From Pelagimonas varians (GTDB taxonomy: Bacteria > Pseudomonadota > Alphaproteobacteria > Rhodobacterales > Rhodobacteraceae), in assembly GCF_003208435.1 (NCBI RefSeq), contig NZ_QKMF01000015.1:1-64000 (forward strand): a stretch of DNA of 64,000 bases. The letters are read 5' to 3'. How positions within the stretch are numbered: position 1 is the stretch's first letter; each line of letters starts with the position of its first letter. Under the pieces are notes generated by a model. The model was not told where the DNA came from, made no database searches, and saw only the letters and a list, made by a program, of their open reading frames with translations. Below are positions 25,084 to 34,627 of the stretch, in pieces. The position numbers were made by a program, and so were the translations under genes.

Positions 25084-26853
25084 ATGAGCAAAATCGCACT
25101 ATATTCTGCAATCGCCGGAACAGGCTCTGTCGGGGTGGTTGTTGTCGCTGTTGCGACCGGAGCACTTGATTTGTCAAAACCGGACCCTTTGGCTGTGCCA
25201 GCACCTGCGGCTTTGGTCGCGCCTGACGTCGGGGCGGTCTCGCCCAAGCCTGCGCCGCAACCGGATGCAGGGGAAGCCGCCAGTTTGGTTGCCGATCCAG
25301 AACCTGAACCAGTGGTTGACCCTGAATCGTCAGATTTGCCCAAACAAGCTGTCATTGCACAAGAGCCGCCAGTCGCCGTGGATGATCCGGTCGTAGCTGC
25401 ACCGATAGAAAGCGAAACGCCAGAGCCTGTTGCCGCATCCCCGGCAGAAGATCCGGTCGAAACTGCAGTGGCGTTGCCGGATGTGCCTGCGCCAACCGAA
25501 CCCGTCGAGGATGTGCAAGTGGCTGCTTTGGCCCAGCCGGAACCGGAAACAAACGCGCCTGCTGCGGAAGATTTGCCATCAGCGGTACCGCAAGCCGCGC
25601 CGCCTGTTCCGTCTACCGACCCCACGCCAGAGGTCGCAGCAATCGTGGAACCCGAGGCCGCCCCCAAAGAGGCACCGTCAGCGCCAGCCCCGGGGGTGCT
25701 GCCAGAGGAAGCAAAGCCTGTTCCAGCCCCGCAGGTTGCCGAAGCTGTGGAGCCGGTCTCAAAAACACCCGCTCCGACGTTTGATATTGTCCGCACGGAA
25801 ACGGATGGCAGCACTCTGATCGCCGGTGCAGCGGTGCCGGGCAGTCAGCTTGACGTCATGCTGGATGGAAAATCCGAAACTTCTGTCACCGTCGGAAGCG
25901 ATGGCCGATTTGTTACCTTTCTGGACTTACCAACCGAAGGGGCTGCATCGGTTCTGACATTGCGCAATGAAACGGACAAAGGGGTAAGCCTGTCCGAGCA
26001 AGAGGTGATTATCACGCCTGCGATTCCTGTAGCGTCTGAAAAGAAACCGCAAAAAGAAGCCGATCTGGCTTTGGTAATCCCTGAAAATGCTCCTTTGCCA
26101 GTCGTCGAAAGCAGCCAAACGCCTGTTGCGGAAGCGCCCGTTGCGCAAACGGCCGAAGTTGATGCACCCGAGCCAGTCGCCCCGCAAGTCGAGGCGCAAA
26201 ATCCGCCAGCTCCGGTCGCGCCGCAGCCTGTCGAAACCGCCATAGCGGCCGCTTCAGCACCGGACGCAGTTCCCCAAGGCGCGGCGCGCTCAGAGCCTGA
26301 AGAAGCGCAAGAGCCTGCAAAACTGGTGCCGCCAACAATCTTGCTGTCCAGTGCGCGCGGCGTAGAGGTCTTGCAAACTGCGCCTCTGTCTCCGGGCGAC
26401 GTGGCACTGGATTCCATCAGCTATGACGAACAAGGCGATGTGCTTTTGGCGGGGCGGGGCGAAGAGGCCAGCTCGGTTCGGATCTATCTCGACAACACAC
26501 CGGTCACGACCTCGCGTATTCGCGAAGATGGCCGCTGGCGGGTTGAACTGCCACAGGTGGACACCGGAACCTATACGCTGCGGGTCGATCAGATTGATGA
26601 CAGCGGTGTAGTGATTGCGCGCGTCGAAAGCCTGTTTTTGCGCGAAAGTGCAGAGGTGCTGACACGTGCTGCGGCGTCTGGCGGCGGTATCGCCCGATCC
26701 ATCACAGTTCAGCCTGGACATACGCTGTGGGAAATTTCGAACAATCGCTATGGCGACGGCAAGGAATATGTTCGGGTGTTCGAGGCCAACCGAGACCGGA
26801 TCGGCGATCCCGATTTGATCTATCCGGGCCAGATTTTCGATCTTCCCAAATAG
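25084..26853 (+). CDS. LysM-domain envelope protein with long Pro/Ala/Glu-rich linker
   Basis: The 589-residue protein has an N-terminal membrane helix (residues about 5-28), a disordered region rich in Pro, Ala, Glu and Val to about residue 230, an Ig-like segment from residue 233 (TLIAGAAVPGSQLDVMLDG, VTVGSDGRFVTFLDLP), another Pro/Ala linker, a second Ig-like segment near 450-530 (LLAGRGEEASSVRIYLDNTP) and a C-terminal LysM domain (540-587, VQPGHTLWEISNNRYGDGKE). This layout is common in Rhodobacterales proteins thought to span the periplasm and grip peptidoglycan. ATG 25084 follows AAAGAAAAGG. Confidence 0.82.
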   Translation: MSKIALYSAIAGTGSVGVVVVAVATGALDLSKPDPLAVPAPAALVAPDVGAVSPKPAPQPDAGEAASLVADPEPEPVVDPESSDLPKQAVIAQEPPVAVDDPVVAAPIESETPEPVAASPAEDPVETAVALPDVPAPTEPVEDVQVAALAQPEPETNAPAAEDLPSAVPQAAPPVPSTDPTPEVAAIVEPEAAPKEAPSAPAPGVLPEEAKPVPAPQVAEAVEPVSKTPAPTFDIVRTETDGSTLIAGAAVPGSQLDVMLDGKSETSVTVGSDGRFVTFLDLPTEGAASVLTLRNETDKGVSLSEQEVIITPAIPVASEKKPQKEADLALVIPENAPLPVVESSQTPVAEAPVAQTAEVDAPEPVAPQVEAQNPPAPVAPQPVETAIAAASAPDAVPQGAARSEPEEAQEPAKLVPPTILLSSARGVEVLQTAPLSPGDVALDSISYDEQGDVLLAGRGEEASSVRIYLDNTPVTTSRIREDGRWRVELPQVDTGTYTLRVDQIDDSGVVIARVESLFLRESAEVLTRAAASGGGIARSITVQPGHTLWEISNNRYGDGKEYVRVFEANRDRIGDPDLIYPGQIFDLPK

Positions 26854-26919
26854 GTTTTGATCTGAACCTCGCAGCTGTCCAGCTAGGCTAGTACCGACGG
26901 GGATCCCGGTATTGTCGGA

Positions 26920-26937
26920 CTGTGCGCATATGCACAG
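26920..26937. repeat. Dyad between the LysM gene and the ABC exporter gene
   Basis: CTGTGC (26920-26925) and GCACAG (26932-26937) pair perfectly around GCATAT. It could be an operator or a weak transcript-end structure. Confidence 0.3.
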
Positions 26938-27012
26938 GCCCAATGGCTCTGCATGATCTGGTAAGATGGGTCTGACTGGCTTACCTATAAGCGACGCAAG
27001 CAGGAGCCAGCC

Positions 27013-28824
27013 ATGCCGCCAGATACCGACACTGCAGACATCGCCGAGGAAGAACGCCGTTCCGGTTGGCGGGTCATCCAGCGGGTTTTCCCCTATTTGT
27101 GGCCAGACGGCCAAACATGGGTCAAACGCCGTGTCATCATCGCCATGGCTTTTTTGCTTTTGTCAAAACTGATCGCCGTTACAACCCCGTTTTTCTACAA
27201 AGAGGCCGTGGACAATTTGGGCGGCGATGTGCCCGATCTGGCCATTGGTGCTGTTGGCTTGACGATTGCCTACGGGATGGCCCGTCTGATGACGGTCGGG
27301 TTTCAGCAGTTGCGCGATGCGGTGTTTGCCAAAGTCGGGCAGCGGGCATTGCGGGCATTGGCGCTTGAGACCTTCACCCATATCCACCGCTTGTCGATGC
27401 GCTATCATATCGGCCGAAAAACCGGCGGTTTAAGCCGGATTATTGAACGCGGCGTCAAGGGTGTTGAGTTCTTGTTGCGCTTTTTACTCTTTAGTATCGG
27501 GCCTTTGGCGCTGGAACTTGCTCTGGTTGGGCTGGTTCTGTTTGTGATGTTTGATGTGTGGTACTTGGCTGTCGTGACAGTGGTGATCGCGGCCTATGTC
27601 GCCTACACATTCAAGGTCACGGAATGGCGGGTCAAGCTGCGCCGCAAGATGAATGCGCAAGACACGGACGCCAATCAAAAAGCCATTGATAGCCTGCTGA
27701 ATTTTGAAACCGTCAAGTATTTCGGCGCAGAAGGCCGCGAAGCTGCCCGCTATGACGAAGCGATGAAGGGCTATGAAAGCGCAGCCATCAAGACGGCGAC
27801 GTCGCTTGCGGCGCTGAACTTTGGTCAATCGGTGATTATCACAACCGGACTTGTCGCTGTGATGGTGATGGCGGCAATGGGCGTACAAGACGGCACGTTG
27901 ACCGTCGGCGATTTTGTCATGGTCAACGCCTATATGATCCAGATTACCATGCCCTTGAATTTCCTCGGAACAGTTTACCGTGAAATCCGTCAGGCTTTGG
28001 TGGATATGGGCGAAATGTTTCATTTGCTCGAACAGCCGCGCGAAGTGGATGACAAATCCGGTGCACCTGATTTGGTGGTGCAGGGCGGTGTTGTTGAGCT
28101 GACGGATGTAGAGTTCGGGTACGACACGGCGCGTCCAATCCTCAAAGGGGTCAGCCTGCATGTTGGTGCCGGTGAAAGCGTGGCACTGGTCGGGGCATCG
28201 GGATCTGGAAAATCCACCATCGGCCGCTTGTTGTTCCGGTTCTACGACGTTGGCGCAGGGTCCTTGAAAATTGACGGTCAGGATGTGCGTGACGTTACCC
28301 AAGACAGCTTGCACGCGGCCATTGGTGTGGTGCCGCAGGACACGGTGCTGTTCAACGACACCATTCGTTACAACATCGCCTATGGTTTGGAAGGCGCGAC
28401 CGAAGCCCAGATCATCGAGGCTGCAAAGGCCGCTCAAATCCATGATTTTATCCAAGAGTTGCCTGAGGGCTATGACACGCCAGTCGGGGAGCGGGGGCTC
28501 AAACTGTCGGGGGGCGAAAAGCAACGGGTTGGAATCGCGCGCACCCTGTTGAAAAATCCGCCGATTTTGCTGTTGGACGAAGCGACTTCGGCGCTTGATA
28601 CGCAAACCGAGGCCTCTATTCAGGGCGCTTTAAAACGCGCCGGAGAAGGGCGCACGGTCATCACAATTGCCCACCGTTTGTCGACCATCGCGGATGCGGA
28701 TCGCATTGTCGTGTTGCATGCGGGTGAAGTTGTCGAAGAGGGCACCCATGAGGAGTTGCTGGCCCGTGAGGGGCGTTATGCGACGTTGTGGACTATGCAA
28801 ATCTCGGAAGATGAAGCGGCTTAG
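27013..28824 (+). CDS. Atm1/HMT1-type ABC exporter (permease-ATPase half transporter)
   Basis: This 603-residue protein has a six-helix export permease region (residues about 40-340) and a C-terminal ATPase. Walker A is GASGSGKS (394-401), the ABC signature is LSGGEKQRVGIARTLL, Walker B is PPILLLDEATSAL and the switch His is in ITIAHRLSTIADADRIVVL. The start VFPYLWPDGQTWVKRRVIIA is typical of Atm1-type proteins, which export glutathione-linked compounds and help in Fe-S/heavy metal homeostasis. It is followed by a terminator at 28857-28884. Confidence 0.92.
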   Translation: MPPDTDTADIAEEERRSGWRVIQRVFPYLWPDGQTWVKRRVIIAMAFLLLSKLIAVTTPFFYKEAVDNLGGDVPDLAIGAVGLTIAYGMARLMTVGFQQLRDAVFAKVGQRALRALALETFTHIHRLSMRYHIGRKTGGLSRIIERGVKGVEFLLRFLLFSIGPLALELALVGLVLFVMFDVWYLAVVTVVIAAYVAYTFKVTEWRVKLRRKMNAQDTDANQKAIDSLLNFETVKYFGAEGREAARYDEAMKGYESAAIKTATSLAALNFGQSVIITTGLVAVMVMAAMGVQDGTLTVGDFVMVNAYMIQITMPLNFLGTVYREIRQALVDMGEMFHLLEQPREVDDKSGAPDLVVQGGVVELTDVEFGYDTARPILKGVSLHVGAGESVALVGASGSGKSTIGRLLFRFYDVGAGSLKIDGQDVRDVTQDSLHAAIGVVPQDTVLFNDTIRYNIAYGLEGATEAQIIEAAKAAQIHDFIQELPEGYDTPVGERGLKLSGGEKQRVGIARTLLKNPPILLLDEATSALDTQTEASIQGALKRAGEGRTVITIAHRLSTIADADRIVVLHAGEVVEEGTHEELLAREGRYATLWTMQISEDEAA

Positions 28825-28856
28825 GCCAATGAACCGGCTTTTTGTTGATGTAATAA

Positions 28857-28884
28857 GGGGCCCCCTAGCGGGGCCTTTTGTTTT
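28857..28884 (+). terminator. Intrinsic terminator of the ABC exporter gene
   Basis: GGCCCC (28859-28864) pairs with GGGGCC (28870-28875) over a 5-base CTAGC loop, and TTTTGTTTT follows. Confidence 0.85.
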
Positions 28885-28970
28885 GGTAATATTATATGAC
28901 CACACTTGTTGCCTATAGGAAACTTTTTCTCTATTCATGCTGCAAACACGCATTTGAAGAGGAATCGTCC

Positions 28971-31142
28971 ATGTCCAATACAGCGCCCGAACCTACCGCA
29001 GATCGCGTGGATCGTTTTGGTCTGCAAGTGGCTGCAGAGCTTGCTGAATTTATCGACACGCAGGCCTTGCCCGGCACCGATATTGATGCAGATACATTTT
29101 GGCAGGGCCTATCTGACTTGGCGCATGACTTTGGCCCGCGCAACGCGGCGCTTTTGGGCAAACGTGCGGATATCCAAACCTTGATCGACGAGTGGCACAT
29201 AGCCAACCGCGATGCCCCCCATGACCATGAAGCCTATAAGGCGTTCCTGTCCAAGATCGGGTATTTGCTTCCCGAAGGACCTGATTTCGAGATCGATACA
29301 GCGAACACCGATCCGGAGATCGCCTCGGTTCCGGGTCCACAACTGGTGGTTCCGATTACCAACGCCCGCTACGCATTGAATGCTGCCAATGCCCGCTGGG
29401 GCAGCCTGTACGACGGGCTGTATGGCACCGATGCAATGGGCACTTTGCCTCCGAAGGGCGGCTACGACAAGGGCCACGGAGCGCGTGTCATCGCCCGCGC
29501 ACGTGTCTTTTTGGATCAGGCTTTTCCGGTTGAAGGCCTAAGCCATGCGGACGCCCGCCGCTACCATGTCAAGGGCGGCGCATTGTTGGTGGATGAACAC
29601 CCTTTGGCAGATCCAGTCAAATTCGCCGGCTATCGCGGACACCCGAAAGCCCCTGACGCGATTTTGCTGCGCAACAACGGGTTGCATGTCGAATTGGTCT
29701 TTGATCGCACGCATGTCATTGGTGCCCACGATCAGGCAGGTTTGGCGGACGTACGATTGGAAAGCGCCGTGTCCGCGATCATGGATTGCGAAGATTCCGT
29801 CGCTTGTGTGGACGCCGCAGACAAAGTGCAGGCCTATAAGAACTGGCTGGGCTTGATGCGCGGCGATCTGGCTGAAAGCTTTGACAAAGGTGGTAAGCAG
29901 GTTAAGCGGCAGTTGAATCCCGATCTGGTCTATACAGCACCAGACGGCGGATCATTGACGGTCAAGGGCCGCGCGCTGCTGTTGGTACGCAATGTCGGAC
30001 ACCTGATGACAAATCCGGCGATCACATTGCGCGACGGTTCCGAGATTTTCGAAGGTCTGATGGACGCAATGGTTACGGCGCTGATTGCAAAACATGATTT
30101 GGCCAAAACCGACGGTGCGCGCAATTCCCATCACGGGTCCGTTTATGTGGTTAAGCCAAAGATGCATGGTCCTGAAGAAGTGGCTTTTGCAGATGAGACC
30201 TTTGGTTTTGTTGAAAAAGTGTTGGGGCTGCCGGCAAATACCGTCAAACTAGGCATTATGGACGAAGAACGCCGTACCACGGTGAACCTGAAAGAGTGCA
30301 TTCGCGCCGCCAAATCACGTGTCGCCTTTATCAACACTGGGTTCCTTGACCGTACCGGTGATGAAATCCACACCTCGATGAAAGCCGGGCCGTTCAGCCG
30401 CAAAGACTTTATCAAACGCAAACCGTGGATTGGCGGCTACGAGAACCGCAATGTCGACATCGGGCTTGAGTGTGGCCTGTCAGGCCGTGCCCAAATTGGC
30501 AAAGGGATGTGGGCCATGCCGGATCAAATGGCCGCGATGCTGGAAGCCAAGAGCGAGCATCCCAAAGCCGGTGCGAACTGCGCTTGGGTTCCTTCGCCGA
30601 CCGCCGCAACCTTGCATGCGCTTCACTACCACGGTGTGGATGTGTTTGCGGTTCAGGCAAAGCTGCGCAAAGGCGGACGGCGTGCCCATGTGGATACGGT
30701 TCTGGAAATTCCACTGGCCAGCTATCGCAACTGGACAAAAGACCAAATCCGCCGCGAGGTCGAGAACAATGCCCAAGGCATTTTGGGCTATGTTGTACGC
30801 TGGGTTGATGCGGGCGTTGGCTGTTCGAAAGTACCGGATATCAATGATGTCGGGTTGATGGAAGACCGAGCGACTTGCCGGATTTCATCGCAGCATATTG
30901 CCAATTGGTTGCATCACGATGTTATCGGCAAAGACGCGGTCATGGATATTATGAAGCAGATGGCCGTCGTGGTTGACGGCCAGAATGCTGGAGACGCCAC
31001 ATATGTGCCAATGGCACCGGGCTTTGACGGCCTTGCCTTCCAGGCGGCCTGTGACCTGGTGTTTGAAGGACGCGTTCAGCCGTCGGGCTATACCGAGCCT
31101 GTTCTGCACCGTCGCCGGTTGGAACTGAAGGCACAGGGGTAA
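28971..31142 (+). CDS. glcB: Malate synthase G
   Basis: The 723-residue enzyme condenses glyoxylate with acetyl-CoA to malate. The length and motifs fit the monomeric G isoform: [40 protein letters not shown] with the metal-binding acidic residues, [12 protein letters not shown] and [23 protein letters not shown] 28971 follows GAAGAGGAATCGTCC. It is followed by the GlcG/HbpS-like gene, an arrangement known from glycolate operons. It would consume glyoxylate from glycolate or from glycine and C2 compounds. No isocitrate lyase gene is in the window. Confidence 0.95.
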   Translation: MSNTAPEPTADRVDRFGLQVAAELAEFIDTQALPGTDIDADTFWQGLSDLAHDFGPRNAALLGKRADIQTLIDEWHIANRDAPHDHEAYKAFLSKIGYLLPEGPDFEIDTANTDPEIASVPGPQLVVPITNARYALNAANARWGSLYDGLYGTDAMGTLPPKGGYDKGHGARVIARARVFLDQAFPVEGLSHADARRYHVKGGALLVDEHPLADPVKFAGYRGHPKAPDAILLRNNGLHVELVFDRTHVIGAHDQAGLADVRLESAVSAIMDCEDSVACVDAADKVQAYKNWLGLMRGDLAESFDKGGKQVKRQLNPDLVYTAPDGGSLTVKGRALLLVRNVGHLMTNPAITLRDGSEIFEGLMDAMVTALIAKHDLAKTDGARNSHHGSVYVVKPKMHGPEEVAFADETFGFVEKVLGLPANTVKLGIMDEERRTTVNLKECIRAAKSRVAFINTGFLDRTGDEIHTSMKAGPFSRKDFIKRKPWIGGYENRNVDIGLECGLSGRAQIGKGMWAMPDQMAAMLEAKSEHPKAGANCAWVPSPTAATLHALHYHGVDVFAVQAKLRKGGRRAHVDTVLEIPLASYRNWTKDQIRREVENNAQGILGYVVRWVDAGVGCSKVPDINDVGLMEDRATCRISSQHIANWLHHDVIGKDAVMDIMKQMAVVVDGQNAGDATYVPMAPGFDGLAFQAACDLVFEGRVQPSGYTEPVLHRRRLELKAQG

Positions 31143-31143
31143 A

Positions 31144-31206
31144 GGGGGCTCTGCCCCCATCCGCTTAGGCGGATTCCCCCGGGATATTTTGGACAAGAGA
31201 AAGGAC
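31144..31206 (+). repeat. Dispersed palindromic element, copy A
   Basis: The element begins 2 bases after glcB. It consists of GGGGGC-TCT-GCCCCC (31144-31158), a second dyad ATCCGC-TTAG-GCGGAT (31159-31174), and the tail CCCCCGGGATATTTTGGACA (31176-31195) leading to AAGAGAAAGGA. The last part supplies the ribosome binding site of the next gene. Copies B (36166-36213) and C (57203-57251, reversed) share the hairpin and tail. Confidence 0.75.
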
Positions 31207-31212
31207 TGGCCA

Positions 31213-31638
31213 GTGGCAATAACATTGAAGCAGGCGCGCGAGATAATTCGTGTTGCATTCGAGACAGGGGCCGCGAAGGGGATGAACCCGCTGTCGGTGG
31301 TGGTTCTGGATGCAGGTGGCAATTTGCAAGCCTTTGAGCGATCGGATGGGGCGGCACCGGGGCGGTTTGATATCGCTCGTGGCAAGGCTTATGGCTGCGT
31401 CATGCTTGGCATTGCTGGCTCGGCTCAAATGGCGCGAGCAGAAGCCCAAGCCTATTTTGTCGCGGCGGCAGGTGGTGCCTTTGGCGGGAAAATGATCCCT
31501 GTTCCCGGCGGCATTTTGGTGCGTGATGAGACTGGGGCCGTGATTGGCGCTGTCGGTGTCACGGGAGACAGTTCGGACAACGATGCGATCGCCGGCAAGG
31601 CGGGGATCGAAGCGGTTGGATTGACCGCAGAAATTTAA
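31213..31638 (+). CDS. GlcG/HbpS family protein (heme-binding-like, DUF336)
   Basis: This protein has 141 residues and the GlcG/HbpS fold pattern: LKQAREIIRVAFETGAAKGM, LSVVVLDAGGNLQAFERSDG, ARGKAYGCVMLGIA, VPGGILVRDETGAVIGAVGV and a late DNDAIAGKAGIEAVG. Members can bind heme or other small ligands, and glcG sits next to malate synthase in glycolate operons, as here. GTG 31213 is the chosen start because AAAGGA is 7-8 bases upstream; the longer frame from 31189 begins inside the palindromic element. Confidence 0.85.
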   Translation: MAITLKQAREIIRVAFETGAAKGMNPLSVVVLDAGGNLQAFERSDGAAPGRFDIARGKAYGCVMLGIAGSAQMARAEAQAYFVAAAGGAFGGKMIPVPGGILVRDETGAVIGAVGVTGDSSDNDAIAGKAGIEAVGLTAEI

Positions 31639-31659
31639 TTGGTTGGATGAAGACTTGAA

Positions 31660-31690
31660 AAACGCCCTCCGATTTTCGGGGGGCGTTTGG
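31660..31690. terminator. Bidirectional intrinsic terminator between glcG-like and nlpD-like genes
   Basis: AAACGCCCTCCGA (31660-31672) pairs with TCGGGGGGCGTTT (31676-31688) with one mismatch. T-runs follow on both strands (GTTTGGGTTT rightward, CGTTTTTC leftward), fitting two converging genes. Confidence 0.85.
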
Positions 31691-31704
31691 GTTTGAACGG
31701 CCGG

Positions 31705-32904
31705 TTATCCGGGCAGATAGCCCATCGGGTCGGTGCTCTCAAATCCTTTGCGAACCTCGAAATGCAAGAAGGAGGGATCGCCCGAGCGGACCTTGCCGAT
31801 GGATTGACCACGGCTGACGGCATCGCCTTTTTGGACAGTTATATTGTCGAGATGGGTGTAGACGGTAATCAGATCACCGGGGTGGCGGATCAACAGGAAT
31901 TTCACCCCTTCGGCCGTTGTGCTGATTGAGGCAACCTGACCCGAAGCTGCGGCTTTTACCGCTGTGCCTGCGCCGGCTGAGATATCAATCCCCTCATTGC
32001 GGCCTTTGGAATAGTCGCGAATGATGCTGCCGGACACTGGCATCACCATGTCCGATTTGGCCGGGGTAGCCTGCGCTTGCCCAATGTCAGCGACGGGTTT
32101 TGCGGGTTTCGGCGTTGCTGCGACTGCGGCTGTACCGGCTGCGGCACCTGCCGAAGCTGCGGGCGGGGTCACTGCGGGCAACGGTTTAGAGGCCGAAGGC
32201 GGCGTCGGCGTTGGCGATCCGCTGCCAGGTACAGGAACTGCGTTAGATTTTGTGGTTGCGGCTGGGATTTTTTGCGCCACCGGGATCAACAAGAGTTGGC
32301 CTTCGCGCAGTGCAAAATCCTTGTCCAGACCATTCCACTCGGCCAATGAGCGGGGCGAGACATCGTAGAGACGGGCGATTGTGAATGCGGTTTCACCGCG
32401 CTCAACCTTGTGCCGTACCGGTTCGGTGCCGCTGACAACGCGGTTGACGCTCGGTGCGGTTGGTGAGGCCCGCTCGATCGCGCTGCCTGCCAAAGTTGCC
32501 ACATCGACCGAGGTCGCAGGTTTGATCGGGCCGGTGACGTCCGCGCCCGTTAAAGGCGAAGGTTCGGACACACGGCGGGGGAGGGCGACCAGTTCATCCT
32601 TGCGCAGCGGATCGTCAACTTTCATGCCGTTGAAGCGCGCCAATTCTGTAGCGGGCAGGCCGATACGTGTGGCAAGGCTGGACAGGGTATCGCCGCGTTT
32701 TGCCACCGCGACCTGATAGTTCGGATAAGAAATGATGCCGCGGTCATCCGGTTCGGGCCGGTTTTCCGTCGCCATTTGAGCGGCGGCAGAAGTGTCGACC
32801 GGGCCACCGATCTTTCCACGAAGGTCGAGATCAATGGGCTCGGAACAGGCACCAAGCGCGACGCCCAAGGCAAGGGCCGATACAATTCGGAGTCTGGCTG
32901 TCAT
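31705..32904 (-). CDS. nlpD: NlpD-like lipoprotein: two LysM domains and degenerate LytM (M23) domain
   Basis: This 399-residue protein starts with a lipoprotein signal (SALALGVALGACSEP, lipobox LGAC). Two LysM domains (about 63-110 and 162-208) are followed by a Pro/Ala/Thr linker and a C-terminal M23/LytM domain (about 285-395: GIDISAGAGTAVKAAASGQV, THLDN, LHFEVRKG). The first zinc-ligand His of active LytM (HxGxD) is Asn here (NEGID), and only one His remains in the last motif, so it is probably an amidase activator, like E. coli NlpD, rather than an enzyme. It is the last gene of surE-pcm-nlpD. Confidence 0.88.
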   Translation of the reverse strand: MTARLRIVSALALGVALGACSEPIDLDLRGKIGGPVDTSAAAQMATENRPEPDDRGIISYPNYQVAVAKRGDTLSSLATRIGLPATELARFNGMKVDDPLRKDELVALPRRVSEPSPLTGADVTGPIKPATSVDVATLAGSAIERASPTAPSVNRVVSGTEPVRHKVERGETAFTIARLYDVSPRSLAEWNGLDKDFALREGQLLLIPVAQKIPAATTKSNAVPVPGSGSPTPTPPSASKPLPAVTPPAASAGAAAGTAAVAATPKPAKPVADIGQAQATPAKSDMVMPVSGSIIRDYSKGRNEGIDISAGAGTAVKAAASGQVASISTTAEGVKFLLIRHPGDLITVYTHLDNITVQKGDAVSRGQSIGKVRSGDPSFLHFEVRKGFESTDPMGYLPG

Positions 32905-32974
32905 CTCGATTTCCTCATACGCGCCCCTTGTTGCCGGAGCGTCTCACCACCATTTTTTCGCCGGTTTTGGCGCG

Positions 32975-33616
32975 TCAGTCTTTTCCAAGCCCTTCAACCA
33001 ACGGCACAAATCGCACGGGCCGTAGTTCGTCGTATTCGAAACCGTCCTCGTGCCGTGTGACACGGATCAGGTGTTGAACCGTGTCGGACTGGCCCACCGG
33101 CACAACCATGATACCGCCAATCTTAAGCTGCGCCAATAGGGGGCCGGGCGGGTCTTCGGCAGCTGCTGTCACAATAATGCGATCAAAGGGGGCCTGATCG
33201 GGCAAGCCAAAGCTGCCGTCTGCCGTAAAAGCCGTGATATTTGACAGCTCCATTTTGTCAAAAACCTTGCTGGCGGCGCGGATCAAACGGCGATGGCGAT
33301 CGACGGTGTAGACCCGCCGCGCCAGAAGCGCGAGGATGGCTGCCTGATAACCAGACCCGGTGCCAACTTCGAGCACCTTGTCGCGCGGACCGACTTGCAA
33401 GGCCTGTGTCATCAGCGCGACCACAGAAGGCTGCGATATGGTTTGGCCGCAGGCGATCGGCAAAGGCATGTCTTCATAGGCGCGGTCAGTAAAATAGCCT
33501 TGGATGAAATCGCCACGATCCACGCGTTCCATCACCGACAGAATTTTCTTGTCGGTTACACCTTTTGAACGCAGTGCAAAGAGAAACTGCATTTTGGCGT
33601 CTGCGTCGAAGTTCAT
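32975..33616 (-). CDS. pcm: Protein-L-isoaspartate O-methyltransferase
   Basis: This is a 213-residue SAM-dependent repair enzyme that methylates isoaspartyl residues in aged proteins. Visible: [20 protein letters not shown] (family active-site motif) and [20 protein letters not shown] (SAM-binding motif I), then VYTVDRH. It overlaps surE by 4 bases (ATGA), showing translational coupling. Confidence 0.95.
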   Translation of the reverse strand: MNFDADAKMQFLFALRSKGVTDKKILSVMERVDRGDFIQGYFTDRAYEDMPLPIACGQTISQPSVVALMTQALQVGPRDKVLEVGTGSGYQAAILALLARRVYTVDRHRRLIRAASKVFDKMELSNITAFTADGSFGLPDQAPFDRIIVTAAAEDPPGPLLAQLKIGGIMVVPVGQSDTVQHLIRVTRHEDGFEYDELRPVRFVPLVEGLGKD

Positions 33617-34398
33617 TCGAAGGCGTCTTTCAGGTTGGAGAGCGCATCATGTGCGGTGAGATCCGCGCGCATCGGCGTGACCGAGATGTAACCGGCAAGG
33701 TTCCGGTCTGCATCGCTGCCGGGGTCTGCCGGGGCCCGCTGGTCGCCGCCGCGTACCCACAAGAACCGTCGACCCGATGGCGCGTTATGCGGTTCAACCG
33801 AAAATCGGGTGTCTGCGCGTTTGCCTTGCGGGGCAACGACGGTGCCCTTCACATCTGCGGCTGGAACCGGCGGGAAATTGACGTTGTAGAACAACCGGTA
33901 TCCGTCTTGATCCTTGGGATCCGCGGCAAGGATCTTGCGCACGACTTGCACGCCATAGGCGGCTGACGCTTCGAACGGGTTTTCGAGTTCATTGTTTTGT
34001 GGCCCATAGTACTGGGACATCGCAATGGCGGGCAGCCCTTGCAGAGCGGCTTCCATTGCGGCCCCGATGGTGCCGGAATAAAGGGTATTCTCTGCCGAGT
34101 TATTGCCGCGATTGACACCGGATAAAACCAGGTCCGGCAGGGTTTCCTTGAAGACATCATGCACACCGGCCAAGACGCAATCAGCGGGGCTGCCTTCGGC
34201 GGCAAAGCGGCGCGGACCCATCTGGGCAATCATCGTCGGATGGGTGTAGGAGATACAATGTCCGACACCGGATTGTTCAAAAGCAGGGGCAACCGTCCAG
34301 ACTTCGCCGGATGGGCCCGCAAGTTCATTTGCAATCGCGTCGAGGATCTTGAGCCCTGGTGCGTTGATACCGTCGTCATTTGTGATGAGAATGCGCAT
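33613..34398 (-). CDS. surE: 5'/3'-nucleotidase SurE
   Basis: The 261-residue phosphatase acts on nucleoside monophosphates. It starts [19 protein letters not shown] with the metal-binding Asp pair, then [20 protein letters not shown] and [18 protein letters not shown]. The start at 34398 gives this canonical N-terminus; the longer frame has no support. The surE-pcm-nlpD order matches E. coli, where rpoS follows; here no sigma factor gene is present. Confidence 0.95.
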   Translation of the reverse strand: MRILITNDDGINAPGLKILDAIANELAGPSGEVWTVAPAFEQSGVGHCISYTHPTMIAQMGPRRFAAEGSPADCVLAGVHDVFKETLPDLVLSGVNRGNNSAENTLYSGTIGAAMEAALQGLPAIAMSQYYGPQNNELENPFEASAAYGVQVVRKILAADPKDQDGYRLFYNVNFPPVPAADVKGTVVAPQGKRADTRFSVEPHNAPSGRRFLWVRGGDQRAPADPGSDADRNLAGYISVTPMRADLTAHDALSNLKDAFE

Positions 34399-34627
34399 GG
34401 GGCTGCCTGTATGGTGTTTGGTTCTCCATAGGCAATGATTGGCCATGGGGCAAGCCTGCAGGGACTTGTCGCAGCTGTGGTTGGCGGGTGGTGGTCGGGT
34501 GTGGCAAATCTGACAGTGCGTCTACGAGTGCGTCTAAGGCGGCACAGGTCGTGGCCGGTGAAATGTGATGCCAAACACTGCAACCCCTGACAATCAGGAG
34601 CTGCAGATATTTCATGTCCCCAACCGG

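Noticed and set aside
25023-25814. Long leftward Ser/Gly/Thr-rich frame antisense to the LysM gene
   Set aside because: It is the mirror of the Pro/Ala/Glu-rich linker; no independent support.
27484-28605. Long leftward frame inside the Atm1-type exporter gene
   Set aside because: The exporter's ATPase motifs are intact on the plus strand; the antisense frame shows none.
32975-34398. Possible defence or phage-type island around surE-pcm
   Set aside because: The genes are standard housekeeping repair and nucleotidase genes in a classical order.
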